A stretch of 64,000 nt of DNA from Harmonia axyridis (lineage: Eukaryota; Arthropoda; Insecta; Coleoptera; Coccinellidae): NCBI RefSeq assembly GCF_914767665.1, contig NC_059502.1, forward strand, positions 53,240,031 through 53,304,030, written 5' to 3'. Numbering within the stretch: the stretch's first letter is position 1; each line of letters begins with the position of its first letter. Positions 34,101 to 46,492 of this stretch are shown piece by piece. The notes below the pieces were generated by a model. It had not been told where the DNA came from. It saw only the letters and a list, made by a program, of their open reading frames with translations, and did not search any database. The position numbers were made by a program, and so were the translations under genes.

Positions 34101-36206
34101 TACAAAAGTATAGTAAAACCAGACAAACCAGTTATTGAATAATTAAATTTCCTAAATATATTTGATATTTTCTATTAATTTCTGAGCTAATCAAAGAATT
34201 GTGAAATCTCTGAATGAAAAGGTATGATTTTTAGGACATCGAATAATAAATAATGAGCCATATGCATATATTCAGACGTTTATTTATTTATTTAATAATA
34301 ATGATGAGTAATCAACCTCCTAACAAAATCCACTCATTTTATAATTGTATATAAAAAATAGTTAAGGGGCTAATACTGTAACAAAAAAATAAGAGAAAAA
34401 TTAAAAATTTTACAACAAAAAATTCAGAAATGGGTAGTTAAAAAACTCCCTAAATAATCGAATTTCCTAACTATATTTGATAAATTTTTCGAGAGAAAAA
34501 TACAATTATTCCTATTCATTCTCCACCAACGACATATTACAATTGAGGAAGAGAATCATATGAGTTTTTTTATTAGTTAGCCTGCTTCGACGTTCTGTTT
34601 ATATTTGTCCGGCTTTCGAAAACAATCGTTCGCACGGAACTTATGTTGCTAGAGTGCATCAATAAGTGCCGACAAAGGTTCCGAAGCAATAAAAACATCA
34701 GGCTGGCAGGCTGGCTTCATAATTTACGATTGCACGGACGTTGATATGCCCTGAAAATATCTGTGAAATATTCAAACAGTGATCCCATCACGCTCTGTAT
34801 TCGTTTTTCGGAACCGTGACTACCTGTGACAGTCTGATATCAGTGATTAAATCACAGTTCGTGAAATATCGCTCATCTCTAATAGTAACCAGGTTCTATG
34901 AACTATTGGTGTTTCTTCTTTTCTGTTGATGTTTGTTTTAGATTTAGAATGTTTGTATATTTTGATGGCTTACATATTCATTCATTAGGTAATTGTTCTC
35001 AATATTTGAATGAATTTATGTCTGCGAAAATTAGATGTGTCTTTCGGTGAGAGCAAGTTTGGTGAGTGTAGACTCATTTGTTTGGTTTTGTTGCTAACAC
35101 TATTTGTGTTCCTGCACTCGGATTCGAGGAAATGATTGATTACTTTTCGAAGAAATAGAGAAATATGAATTGAACACAAAAAAAACACCTAATCAAATGT
35201 GCTATTCAGTAAACAGTAACAAGACATATACACAAAGTGGACCATCAAAGGAATTACAAGACAGAAAGTGAAAAACCGAAACGTTTAAATATTAATTGTT
35301 AAAACATGTGCGGTGAAACGATTTTTGTGTGAACTGGAATTAACTATATTTTATTTAAAATCAATTTTATCAAGTAAATACCCATTCAATAACTTAAGAA
35401 CAATATTTTCATTATTTAGAAAAAATTTTAAATCATTAAAGAATAATATGGTTTTAGATGTTCGATGAGGAAATATCCAATGCAATGAAAGCACCCTTAA
35501 AAAATGAATCAACTGAAGTACAGAAGTTAACACCATGCATTTCACCTATAAATGTTCAATATCCTGAACATGACGATTCAAATAATACAGATTTCGTTTT
35601 CAAAAAACCAATTTTGTTTATCAAAGCAAACTCTGAAAAGGAAAAAATTGAACCAACACAAACTACTAAAATTATGCCCAGAAGAAGTGCAAGAATTTCT
35701 ATTAGATCCCAAAGCATTATGCTGAATGAAAGCCAAGAATTAAGCAGAACATACTGTAATAAAAGTAGAAGATGTGAATGTGAAAATAATAAAAGGTAAT
35801 TTCACGAAAAAAATTGAATAACATAATTTTCTGCACCATAATATATTATCTAGGATATTGATCTTAATTGTCAAATTTTTCAAGTTCCTCACAACCAAAG
35901 CCAAAGAAGATTTCCAAAAAGACTAATTCTACAACACAAACCAGAACAAAAGAAGTTCTTAAAATTCTCAACGAAGGAGATAAAAAAGAAATACAAAAAT
36001 TAGCAACTATTGGACCAAAAACTGCAGAGCGAATTTTGTTGTTTAGGTGGTATTCTTGTTATTTCTCTCTTATAAAATAAAAAACTTTCATTAATTTCAG
36101 GCATTTCAAAAGAAAATTTAAATCTGTGGCAGAGTTGTCTGAGATGCCAGGATGGTCTAGCACTTATTTTAAGAATTTTATAGATCAAAATTTCTGTCAG
36201 TTGTAA
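31157..36206 (+). CDS. Kif22: Kinesin-10 chromokinesin (Kid/KIF22-like), 10 exons
   Basis: Plus-end motor that binds chromosome arms and helps produce the polar ejection force. CDS = join(31157..31258, 31311..31505, 31561..31714, 31773..31938, 31992..32197, 32485..32995, 33257..33392, 35458..35795, 35885..36046, 36101..36206), 2076 nt, 691 residues, all in phase. The motor domain (about 5-325) shows P-loop GQTGTGKT (84-91), switch I NLFSSRSH (187-194) and switch II DLAGSE (218-223), then neck AQRVKKMRNKP. The C-terminus carries a helix-hairpin-helix DNA-binding pair (IQKLATIGPKTAERIL, about 628-688), the hallmark of Kid. Human KIF22 is 665 residues. The acceptor of exon 9 (CAAG at 35884) was chosen because an earlier AG gives a stop. 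AATAAA is at 36505. The 2-kb seventh intron holds a hAT element. Confidence 0.93.
33058..33245. repeat. Small palindromic element in a KIF22 intron
   Basis: CCAATCTCTGAATTGTAGA at the left is complemented by TCTACAATTCAGAGATTGG at the right; arms are about 47 bp and the spacer about 70 bp. It sits between the 32995 donor and the 33257 acceptor and could fold in the pre-mRNA. Confidence 0.7.
33588..34881. mobile_element. Non-autonomous hAT element with an internal palindrome
   Basis: Perfect 14-bp ends TAGAGATGAGCGAT in inverted orientation are flanked by a perfect 8-bp duplication ATAGTAAC (33580-33587 and 34882-34889). No transposase remains. The left part contains a near-perfect palindrome with arms 33616-33741 and 33743-33852 around a single-base centre; GTGCAGCACTGGGAGTGGGG is the central left arm. 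It lies in the KIF22 intron 33393-35457 and appears not to disturb the flanking splice sites. Confidence 0.85.
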
Positions 36207-39200
36207 TATCTAAAGGCGAGTTTAGATGGCATAATTTTGTCTTGCCAGTGCTAAGGGACACACTCATGATCTAAAATCATATGACATTTTCGATACAATC
36301 ACAACAACATAGTTGGGACTTAATGATAAAACTGGACATTTGAAGATGTGTCCTGGAAATGCCTTTTATGAAAAATATTCATGTTACCAAAGCAAACTAT
36401 TTTGTTTGTAGTTAGTAATTATTATTATTTTGTACAATATGAAATATTGAGTTTAATTTCTTTTACACTATATATAAGATGAAGACGATTCCAAAAAACA
36501 GAAAAATAAAGTAGGTTATTTCTTCATTGTTTTTATTTATTAGTAATCAGAATACAGCAACAATTATATGAGCTAACTTACTATCTTAAGAGTATCGAGC
36601 TCTTAAACACTCCAGTTCGAAGATCATTTGGCACGAAATGCCTTAGCGCGACTGGCGTTATCCTGCTGAAATCATCACGTAAGCAGAGATCGTTATGCCC
36701 CTATTAGACGACTTTCCTTCTCTTTCTACGGGCAGTGTGCGAGTATCGAGCAACAAGCATTGTATACGAACGGTTGTATAAGGGTACGTCAACAGTGCAC
36801 AGCGTCTTACTTTTTCTAGGCAAACTAGACTGGCATGAACCTGCGTGATTGCACTTGGAGGAAGTTGTAGAATGCGCTTCCCGAATCCCGCTCTATCTTA
36901 TTTGGCATGATGGATCTATGCCATGAGGATCTAATAGGTTAGGTCTTACTAGATATCGATAGTATTTGAAATTCATTAACCATTTTCAGAATATATTTTT
37001 TTTATGATGATTGATAACAATTTTGGGCTCAAGGCTTCAAAATTGCTTTTGTATTGTACAGTGATCAAAATGGTCGAATCACGATCATGAAGTCACCGTG
37101 AAAAATAAAAATATGAGAATGCACCATTATCGTTTCTTACAAAATACTATTACAGAATTCAGATAATCTAAATCGAAGCATTTCGAACACGCTTTGTAAC
37201 TCATTTCCTCAAAGCGATGTTGAAAAGTGATTAAATATATTCTGGGTTGAATTTTATTTCATGTGCACCAGACACTCTTTATGGAATAATTAGTTATTGT
37301 CCGATTATAACCGACAACACTGTACGGTTCTAGGGATTTTTGCGCGATTGTTTGTATTTCTGTGGGAACTATGATCACGGTATAGTATATCTTTATACTG
37401 TGACATAACCATCATATAACCTGTCACTAGCACAACTAAAGGGGGTGTTGACTTTAAGGGTGCAGTCCCCCTCCAAGGATACCAACAATTGAAAATTTTG
37501 AATTTAATAATAAAAATAAATACTAGCGAGTAATACCTATTTGTTTGGTGTCAAACAAACGCAATCTCAATCAATACACATTCATTCATCATATTTACTC
37601 CGAATTTATTCCCTGACATGAATATCGTTTACCCGATTATCAGTTTTACATTTCCAAGTTTGCAACTTTCTTATTGAAACATGCTCAATCTATGAGAAAA
37701 AATTTTTCACAGCATCATCTATTCTTTCGGCCGGCAACTCCAATATAGAAAAAATCTCTTGGGGGTTGCTTCCTAACGATAACCATAAAACTAGAATTTT
37801 ATTGCCAACACCTTTTTAGGTATTAGTTCAGTAGTTGAACACTACGAAATAAATATTATTATTTCTTTGTACAACGTATCACCCCCAAACAAAGTCCTGG
37901 CTGCGCCATTGTGACCTGTGTTAATTTTAAATTGTAATTGGAAACAAATGAGAATGTTGAGTTAGAACTTCAAATGCATTGGATAAAAGAGCAATATTTT
38001 CTCAGTTTTCACTCGTTACACGATCTTATACTGATCTTACTGAACACAAATATAATTTATAAAAAGAAAGTTATATTTTAATCGGAAACTAATCTGTCTA
38101 TTTCGGGGGATTACTTTAATCTGGTAGTCGGAAAATTTAGGTGAGATGCAACAGTTAAAAATGAAAGATTTAAAGTAGAAAAATAATCTTGGATCGAATG
38201 AAATAATACATACTGTACTTGGGCCTAGAGTAATTAAATTTTATTCAGCAGTGAATTGCATCAATTCTTAAAATTGTATTATCAACCCACATTGAATAAA
38301 TACATAACTGAAATATTTGAATGAATGTATTTCAACCAATTATAAAATAGTAGCTACAAATTGACTATAAATATATATGCAACAATAATAATATGTACTA
38401 TCAATACATATTTTTGGTACATTCCCAATAGCTACTTATATCAATAGTATAAAACAAAAAGAATATATTAAGGTAAAATTCTATAACACAAATACCTACA
38501 TATCCATACAGAACAAATACACTTTTACAATATCCAAGAACAGTCTTCACTCCTTTTCAGACTTAAATTAAATAAATGCAATTCAGTTTGACAAAAATTA
38601 CATATTAATTCAATATAACACAATTTATAAAACATATAACAAATAGCTACCTAATTAAGAAGCGAAAAATAAAAAAAAAGTGATTCTCAGAAACAGGTAC
38701 TTGAGAACATATTGAATCCAAAAGTGAAACAGAATAGACACGTTATCTTTATGTTTCTTCTAAGTTTTTGTTTTTAGATATAGATCAAATGCTAAAAAGT
38801 GAACGATCAAGTTCAATAATGGATTACAAAACAATAAAATATAACAAAAATAAATAATAAAAAAGCTGTACTTGTAGTTCAATTATCAGATATATATTTC
38901 AGGTTATTTAGGTTAGTTGACTTAATTTCTCAATAATATTTGAAATATTGATTTAGCTATTATTTGGAAGCCTCTTTTAAGTAAAATATGCCTTTTCTCT
39001 TCTTTTTCTATTTACTACAAACATTTTTTGTTTCTTCTGCTGTGTCTTTAGATGGAAAAGATTTAATAGATTATTATTCAATAGAGTGAGACGAATTAGC
39101 TTCCAAATGTCTCAATACGAAAATTGTTCATATTATATTGATGTTAATAATAACGATGTATATATAAACTATATACAAACTACTTCAGATCAACTTCATA

Positions 39201-39388
39201 ATTGATTTGTTTCTCATTTTGGTTCTCCTGTTCCCTATGTTATATGTTACTAGTCTAACTATTTGTCCTACTTAAAAATATGTAACGGTAATTTTCAGAT
39301 ATCATAAAATCCAATCAACAAAAACCTAAATAAACCTTAAAAATAATAGTATATTGTACTAAGTTCAATCAAAAATGGCAAATAAAAA
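36207..39388. other. Region between the convergent 3' ends of KIF22 and syntaxin
   Basis: No coding region was found. The KIF22 3' UTR probably ends after the AATAAA at 36505. Near 37860-37915 a segment whose complement starts CACAATGGCGCAGCCAGG resembles one hAT terminus, without a convincing partner. From about 38200 to 39388 the AT-rich sequence is probably the syntaxin 3' UTR on the minus strand; its poly(A) site is not defined. Confidence 0.4.
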
Positions 39389-42300
39389 TCACAGTAAAGT
39401 AAATAAAAGTATCACAATAAATAAAGTAATAGATAAAATGATGATGGCAGTCCATTGGCGTCGATCTACAAAAAATAACATATACGTCAGGGTATTATTT
39501 ATATTCATATATACAGGGTGTTACCAAATAGTGTGTGTTTTAAGGTCTTAGGCCTTTCCTTAGAAAGTTACACACTTACAAAAATGATAAATTTTTTTTT
39601 TGAAATTGTTGAAGAATTAAATAAATGGAATTTTGTGATCTAGTTCTACTGATAATGGATATTTCTCAATTCAAAAATATGTGTAGAAAATAACGATTTA
39701 TTGATGATATATCATACGATGCCGATGTGTCTCTTTATAGAGTCGTCTAGTTTTAAACTTATTTTGGGTAACACTTTGTATAATTGAATTGGATTATCGA
39801 TGTTTTTCGAAAGATTTCATAAAAGACATAGTATTGTACTGAAGTAGTAGTAACTTCAATGTAATTCACAGAATCTTTATAAGCATTTAACCAATCTTTT
39901 TGACAAAAATATCATCTTCAAAAACTCAAAGTTAGTATGTTAGTAATTAATTCACAGAAAAATCTTCCGAAGAGTCTCAAACTACCTCACTATTCAACCC
40001 TTTATACCTTAACCAATCGGCTTAAATTGTTCCACCAGTTTCACTATTGCTGGTCGAAACGGAGTCTCACGATGACTCAAAATTAATTTTGTGAACTGTA
40101 AATTTTTCACCATTTTCGGTATGTAGTGAAAATGAAAAACATCAAAGCGTTGTTGAAGCATGTATCTTTCCATTTATAGTAATGACGTAGTTTTTACTAG
40201 TCAAAAGTCTATCTACAAGAAATAACAATAGGGCTATTAAAAATGTCACCACTTATTGGAAAATCAATTGGGAATTTAAGAGTGGAAAAGTTTTGAGTAT
40301 GTAATGTGAATGATGTAAGGTTAAGTAGTAATGGGTTAAGTGAAGAGAGTTATTTGAGACTCCTCGGTAGATATTTCTGTGAATTAATGTAAGTAGCTTT
40401 TAGTTTCTGAAAATGACAACATTGTTGTCGAAACGATTCGTTAAACGCTTATAAAAAATTTGTGGATTAGAGCATGGTCACTTCAATACCAGTAGAATGA
40501 TAATACAATTAACTTATCGACTAATGAGCCATAATTGTGTTCCTGCAGTTAGGAAGTATTGAAGCTTCATCTACGATTTTATATTGCTCAGTGCGACCAA
40601 GGGACCTAACATCTTTCAAATAATCGTTAATCAGTTATTTTTTCTCAGTGTTGGTTGGTACTTCGTTTTATTCAAGATAATTGATTGAAAGTATGAAAAA
40701 TATCGGGTAGGTGATGGCCATCCTGTAGAATGCAAATTCTGCATAATTCTACCCAACATTTTCCTGTTGATGTTTACAATGTTCTTTCCCCAGACTAACT
40801 TCTTCGATCGAGTGAAAAGAGGCCTTATAACTTGTGAAGATGATAGCATTTTAACCCTTCTTTAAGTTAAGTTGTATATTCGACGTGAGGTGGGTCCTAG
40901 GATAGGACAGGTGTTTCGGAAGTTCCTGATTAAACTTGATTACCAAGTGCTAGCAATTAAAGTCTAAAATTTTATATCCATCTGTTGTGGAAAAATCACT
41001 GAAAACGGAAGTGAAAACTTTTTTCACTGAAAGTGCTCCATTTATAAGAGAATTCAAATTAACATAAATTCATTTTCATTTATAACAGAAGGAAATTTAT
41101 AATAGACATCTGCGAGTGCCGGTTAAAATTGTCATCTGTTTAAATCATCAACAAAATAAATATGATCAGCGAAAACAAACGGAAATGTTTCCAACTAGAA
41201 ACGATGTCGGATTCAAAGGATTTATCAGATCGACAAATACTCAATAATGAAATATCTCCACAGAATCTTTCAATTACCGTATTGAACATAAAGCAAATAA
41301 TCACAAAAGGCACGAAAATAGCCAACAATATGTCTACACTCAAGCCATCCAAACATCAATTCCACCTTCGACTCAAAACATGAATGCAAGAGACTATACT
41401 GAACTCTCAGGTGATGAATCATCCTATGAGAAACAATTGCAGGATTGTATTACGACTTGGAACACCACCAAGCCGCCGAAAAAACGACCTACTGTTATAA
41501 TGGAGTTACTATTGAGGACGAACGTCAGATCCACTGTTCTATTGTTACTGAATTTGCATTCCATCTCGAAATCAATGACACTACCCTTTCCAAAGAAAAA
41601 GACAGGTTTCCCCGGGTCACACTGTATATGGAAAATTATTCATAGATTAACTTACCAGTTGTCATATGAAGAACCTTAGCAACTCGTTTCATTGCAGAAT
41701 CCATCCTCGACTCTGTTGCATCCAACTCGGTACCGAAATCATCCAGCATTCTAAAGGGAAATTAATTAAGTTTTTTGAAAGAACAAATGAAAAAAACGAG
41801 GAAAGCACTGACGCGAAGTCAGGAGCTTTTGAGCGCTCTTCCTTCAAGCGCCATTGGAGACTGCAAGACTATATATAATTATGTGGTCTCCAAGGACGTA
41901 ATTGCAGCATGAACGAGCGTTAAAAGAGATGACTTCAATTTAGCGCTTTTCCTTTTTTTTCCTTATTTTGCTTGAATTTTCTTTGGTTTAGAGAACTCCA
42001 TTAACAGTAAATTTCGCACGAATCTTGGAATTATTATTCTTTATATACACAGAAGATTTTAAATAGTTCAAAATTGTTGTCATTAAAATATTAGTTTTTT
42101 TTTCGATTTTCTGTTAAAATTTTCTATGGTTCTGAATCTGATGGTGCTATCTACACACATCTATACACAAGCTTGAAAAGCATATTCCATATATAATCTA
42201 AAACGAAAACATTGGTTATTTCTCTTGAATTTTCTATGGTTTTCGTTGTGCGATTAACATAAAAAGAAAAACCAGTTATATTTACGGAAGCCCTAGTCGA

Positions 42301-45182
42301 ATTTTGTTTATTAACGAACATGTAAATGAAAAAAGTTTTTTATTTAATAAGAGGAATTTATAGTTAAATTTAATGCAACTTTAAGACTCACCTTATATAT
42401 GTTATTGATCATGAAGTCATAATTTTTTTGGTGTTTACATTTTTAGATCATTTTGAAAACTTTGATTTTGTGTCCGATTTCAATTGCAAGTAAATCTTCA
42501 AATTCCACAATTTTCATGAAATTTTGATCACAATTGGTGTGAATATCCAATTCAGATCAAATAAAGTCTCATACTAACTTCGGCTATATATCTCTTTATG
42601 TCTCGCATGCGCAAGTGTAAAATTTCAGAAACCTCCCTGTACTGTAATTTGGAATGGATCGTAAGTAGTTTTAGCTCTTCCGGATATACGATGTGCATTT
42701 AGTTCTTATTCATAAACAAAGGAAGAGGAACTAATGTGCTATAACCATTGGCAGATTATTTTTTACATTCAATGGCCAATAGTTCCAGCATCGAATTAAA
42801 TTTACGACCTAGACACCTCTGAAGATAACTACCAGTTGCAACATCGAGTGAATCTAAGCTTAACCATATCGGGTTGTAACTCATAATAATACAGGAAAAA
42901 TCACTATATTCTGCTATTTGGAGAGTAAAATTATGAGAAATGTAAATACCCTGCTTGTTCATCCAATTCTATTCCAATATGCCTCGACATATTTTTAAGG
43001 GAACCCAAACTGTCTCCAATAGCTTCCAAATGTTCTTCTTGTTGTCTGGTCAAGTACTGTTGTTGAGTGAAATTGTCTTTGATGAAATTTCTCTGGGGGC
43101 TATCGATGTCATTCTCCAATTTGGAATACTTGGTTGTTCCCCTCGAGCTGGTCACCTTAACCTCACTTGTATCCAGCAATGGCTGAAAATTAAAGTGGTT
43201 ATTATTATTATTAGAACTCTTTATTGCATAAAAGGTTGTACAATAGTTTGTTAAAAAAAAGTGCAAAAAATGATAAAATATTATCTATCTATTGGTTGTT
43301 TTAGTTGAAAAGCATTCAAACCAGAGTCCAGGAGAATGGACAATGTTGCCGATTGAAACTCCTAAAGCCTTGTCCGCACCAAGGGTAACATTTATTTATT
43401 TATTTGTCGAGCTTGTTAGAAACATGTGTTTCTAAAAAAGTTTGTGGGTTTCTTTGGAAATGTTGGCAACATTTGTCTTGAACTTTTGTAGAGTAACCAT
43501 TCATTCACAGCACTTTGTTAATAGCAATATAATAGAATAAAAAAAATTACTGAACCTGTTCAACACAGTTATTACTATTTTTAATTCCTGTTATTTAGTA
43601 AGAAAGGTAGAAATATACTGAAAGGTAAATAGTGGTTCTATTCATCAATATTAAATTTTTAATATCACCTGTATAGCTGAATAGTCAATATCCCTTCCAC
43701 GATTCATAATGATTTTATCTCTCATCAGCTGAAATTGAAATTATCATCAATGATATCAGAATAACCAATTGGTATTTACCTTTACTTCTTCTCGAGTACT
43801 TTCAATGAATTTTTTTCGTACCGTTAATTCTTTATTATCTATTTTGAACTTGGTCGGGTTTTTCTCTACTATATTTAAGAAATGTTAAGGAGAATGACAG
43901 AATAAAGTATGCAATTCAGTATAATGATAAAATATGGGAAGTTTTTCTTCCAAATGTAATTCTCACAAGAGTTCTCAATCAAGCTGGCGGATAATTTCTA
44001 CCCATACTTCAATGTTATTATTTTACTAACATTGTTAATGCGGTAAATGTTTACTATATAGAATTAATTTGAATAATGATTCAAAAGTGATGTAATTTTG
44101 CAGACTCATTAATTTTGGGCCCTAAATCACGAATCCATTGACGAAAATTCCTCAATCCTACTAGTGTTTTTTTTTTAATTGTAAAGTTGGCCTAATGAAG
44201 GTAAGGTTATCCACATTAATAGCTAGTTTTCTTGTATTTTATCAAGTGATTTTTGTAAGAAAAGATGAATCAATCAATTTTCTTTTTTTCGTGAAAAACG
44301 TCGATTTTATTCATTGTTTATATACAGTGGCAGCCAATATGTTTAATACCGTATTAAACATTACGTATAAATAATACGTAACGTCTATCAGAAGCGAAAT
44401 AATCTGCAACGTTGCCAGTATGACACATTTGTAGTTCAATTGTATAAGATTATGACATTAACGGAGATAGAATTTTCGCGGCCCCTTTTGGATTGAAAAA
44501 TTGGCGTGTGTATTATATGTGAAGATCTTTGTTGATTGGTTCCAACTATCTACGGTTTTCATTGAACAAATATTCTCGCTAGAATTATAGAGGGGCAGTA
44601 GAGTTTTGGGGAATCGAACAAGAATCTAAGAAAGTATTCATGGTTCCAGTTGCGCCTTAATGTTAAGCCAACATTACAATTAAAAAAAAACTAGTAGGAT
44701 TGAGGAATTCTCGTCACCATATTCGTGATTTAGGGCCCAAAATTAGTAAGTCTGCAAAATTTCATCACTTTTGAATCATTATTTAAATTAATTTTATCTA
44801 GTCAACATTCAAAGTTAAATAACTACAGCAGAAATCTCCATTATTTGATATTTCATACAACAAATAAGCATTATGAACATGCTTCATGCATTATGCTTTT
44901 GTGTGAAATTAGAAAAGGATATCAATTGTATCTTCTAAGTCTTCTAAATCCCATTCGATACTACGTAAAGAATTTTTCAACTCTGTATTAATCCATTCAA
45001 TTTCTTCCCTTGACACACAAATAGGATCTTCCTGAATTTTAATCCATCGAAGGTAAAGGCCTCGAGTTTTATTCAATGCTTTAAAAACCTCACTGAAAAT
45101 ATTGCGTTAGAGTTGAACTTGGTATACGAACAAATTAATTAACTCACTCTTTCACAACAAAGTATGGATCTTCTAGAGTCAT
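39389..45182 (-). CDS. Syx6: Syntaxin-6/10 family Qc-SNARE, 7 exons
   Basis: Trans-Golgi/endosome SNARE. CDS = complement(join(39389..39465, 41656..41750, 42950..43182, 43669..43728, 43780..43874, 44923..45092, 45148..45182)), 765 nt, 254 residues, against 255 in human STX6. The N-terminal Habc-type domain begins TLEDPYFVVKDEV and contains NSLRSIEWDLEDLEDTI. The SNARE helix (about 160-228) shows ELDEQAGMLDDF, with the zero-layer Gln near 196. The last exon supplies DRRQWTAII and a hydrophobic C-terminal anchor (about 234-254) with no lumenal tail. Six introns; all are GT-AG except 43875-44922, which has a U12-type donor. The final exon is 2.2 kb away from exon 6 and easily missed. It is divergent from TMEM223. 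Confidence 0.92.
39512..39780. repeat. MITE with TACAGGGTGTTACC-type ends
   Basis: The left end TACAGGGTGTTACC pairs with the right end GGGTAACACTTTGTA (two mismatches), each side flanked by TA. It is 269 bp, non-coding, and sits just upstream of the last syntaxin exon, in the intron 39466-41655. Confidence 0.7.
39835..40505. repeat. Degenerate long inverted repeat (MITE)
   Basis: The left arm (about 39835-40010) and right arm (about 40335-40505) are complementary at roughly 75-80% by eye. For example, AATTAATTCACAGAAAAATC pairs with the complement of GATATTTCTGTGAATTAAT, and TTATAAGCATTTAACCAATC with GATTCGTTAAACGCTTATAA. It is non-coding and lies in the same syntaxin intron as the element at 39.5 kb. 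Confidence 0.65.
43875..44922 (-). other. Syx6: Candidate U12-type (minor spliceosome) intron
   Basis: On the minus strand the donor is ATATCCTTTT, the U12 AT-type consensus, and no GT donor is available there. The branch-site consensus CCTTAAC lies at 43884-43890, ten nucleotides before the exon. Joining at 43874 (AT-AA ends) gives the family-like protein TIDIVEKNPTKF. An alternative AG at 43869-43870 (AT-AG) drops two residues. Most of the intron is filled by an inverted-repeat element. Confidence 0.75.
44059..44799. repeat. Inverted-repeat element inside the U12-type intron
   Basis: Arms of about 135 bp (44059-44195 and 44660-44799) pair closely: AATGATTCAAAAGTGATG with CATCACTTTTGAATCATT, TTTTGGGCCCTAAATCACGA with TCGTGATTTAGGGCCCAAAA, and CCTCAATCCTACTAGT with ACTAGTAGGATTGAGG. 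The roughly 460-bp centre is non-coding. Confidence 0.8.
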
Positions 45183-45779
45183 ATCCTCAAATTTGTATTG
45201 TTTGAATGAAGCAAAAATGCTTAAGGCTTAAGTATATTTAAAAGTTCATGTAGTCATTGTAAACCATTTTCCATCGAAATCATAAATTCATATACATTGA
45301 TTCAAAATGAATATAGGTGAATAACAATAAGTTAGAATTTTAGGTAGTTTCCTTTGACATTTGTCAACATCCCAATCATCAGTTATCACAGATAACAGAG
45401 AGTGTCAGTTATTTAGGTTGCTCTTTACTCTGTGCTGTAAGTAGAAAATTTATTTTTCTTTGGTACATGAATATAATAGAATAAATTTAATATGCTACAA
45501 GTTTTACAAGCTTACAGCTTCTGAAAGGTCTTATGGGTGATGGGATAGAAAACAGATAAAAGTAAAACAAAACAAATATAAAATCATTAGTTCATTTGCA
45601 GTATTATAATTCTATGGTAGAAGCCATTTTCTAGAAGTAGTTCAAAAGTTTGACAAGGTAGTTAATTAACTAGAGAGTTAACCTGACCTACATGAGAGAA
45701 GATGAAAATAACTAAACTTAATAATATAATAACTTAACTTTGAACTCAAGGGTGATGATATTTGGTGAAATTGAGAAAG
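45183..45779. promoter_or_regulatory. Divergent promoter region of syntaxin and TMEM223
   Basis: About 600 bp separate the two start codons, so the genes probably share a bidirectional promoter. An upstream ATG at 45755 opens a short frame overlapping the chosen TMEM223 start at 45780. No clear TATA box or other core element was recognised. Confidence 0.4.
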
Positions 45780-46492
45780 ATGAATTTCATTCATACAGTG
45801 ACTAAGTTCAGAACTATTTGCATTTCTAATTTGAACAAGATCATTCCTAGGAAACAAATTCATTCAACTAATGCTAAATCTATCAGCTCGTCTGCAGAAG
45901 TTAATACAAATACAATTAAAGATATAATTCTATTTAAATATGATAATCCAAGATTCTTTAAAGTGTTGAATCTTTTTGCTATAGTACAGTTTGGTTTTTG
46001 GTCATATCTTTCTCTTACAGCATATGAAACGTTGAGGGATGCTCCTGTACCAAAGAATGCCGATAAATGGTGGGAAAAATTCAATTTGGGTGATAATAAA
46101 TTCAGATACACCTTAGCAGCCTCAAGTTTCCTAATTGGTTAGTGGTATTATTTTGATCTTCAGCATTGTCTAATAAATGAAATTTGTTTTAAGGATATGG
46201 AATTCTGACTGTCAGTTGGATGTATACCTTGCGATCAGTTAGATATTTAATTTTAAATAAGGGAGGACAGAAGTGTTCTTTTGTGACATATACTCCATTT
46301 GGAGAAAATCGAATAATGACTCTAGGACTTGAAAATACTAGTTGTACATCCTCCAGGCATCATTCACCTTCTTACATACCGATAAAAGTTAAAGGACATT
46401 TTTTTCATTATTTGTTAGACACGAAAGGAGAGTTTAAAAACACAAAATTATTTGATAATACAGTTGGCCTCAAACGAAAATTCAAAGCTTAG
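45780..46492 (+). CDS. TMEM223: Transmembrane protein 223 (mitochondrial), 2 exons
   Basis: CDS = join(45780..46137, 46194..46492), 657 nt, 218 residues; the Gly codon is split in phase across a 56-bp intron with GT at 46138 and AAG acceptor at 46191. TMEM223 is known as an inner-membrane factor for cytochrome c oxidase assembly. The N-terminus is basic and Ser-rich without acidic residues up to about 39, fitting a mitochondrial presequence. Family features are FKYDNPRFFKVLNLFAIVQF (first membrane segment about 61-82), then a loop with PKNADKWWEKFNLGDNKFRY, the second membrane segment (about 109-131), and the C-terminal GLENTSCTSSRHHSPSYIPI region. AATAAA is at 46502, very close to the stop. 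The start is the first in-frame ATG. Confidence 0.92.

Noticed and set aside
41140..41352. Hydrophobic minus-strand frame as the syntaxin membrane anchor exon
   Set aside because: The true anchor exon with DRRQW is at 39389-39465 and fits phase and family length; this frame does neither.
41140..41880. Overlapping open frames on both strands in the last syntaxin intron
   Set aside because: Several frames are open at once (including one with NMNARDYTELSGDESSYEKQ) but none shows a domain, and the region is spliced out of the syntaxin gene. A decayed retrocopy is possible.
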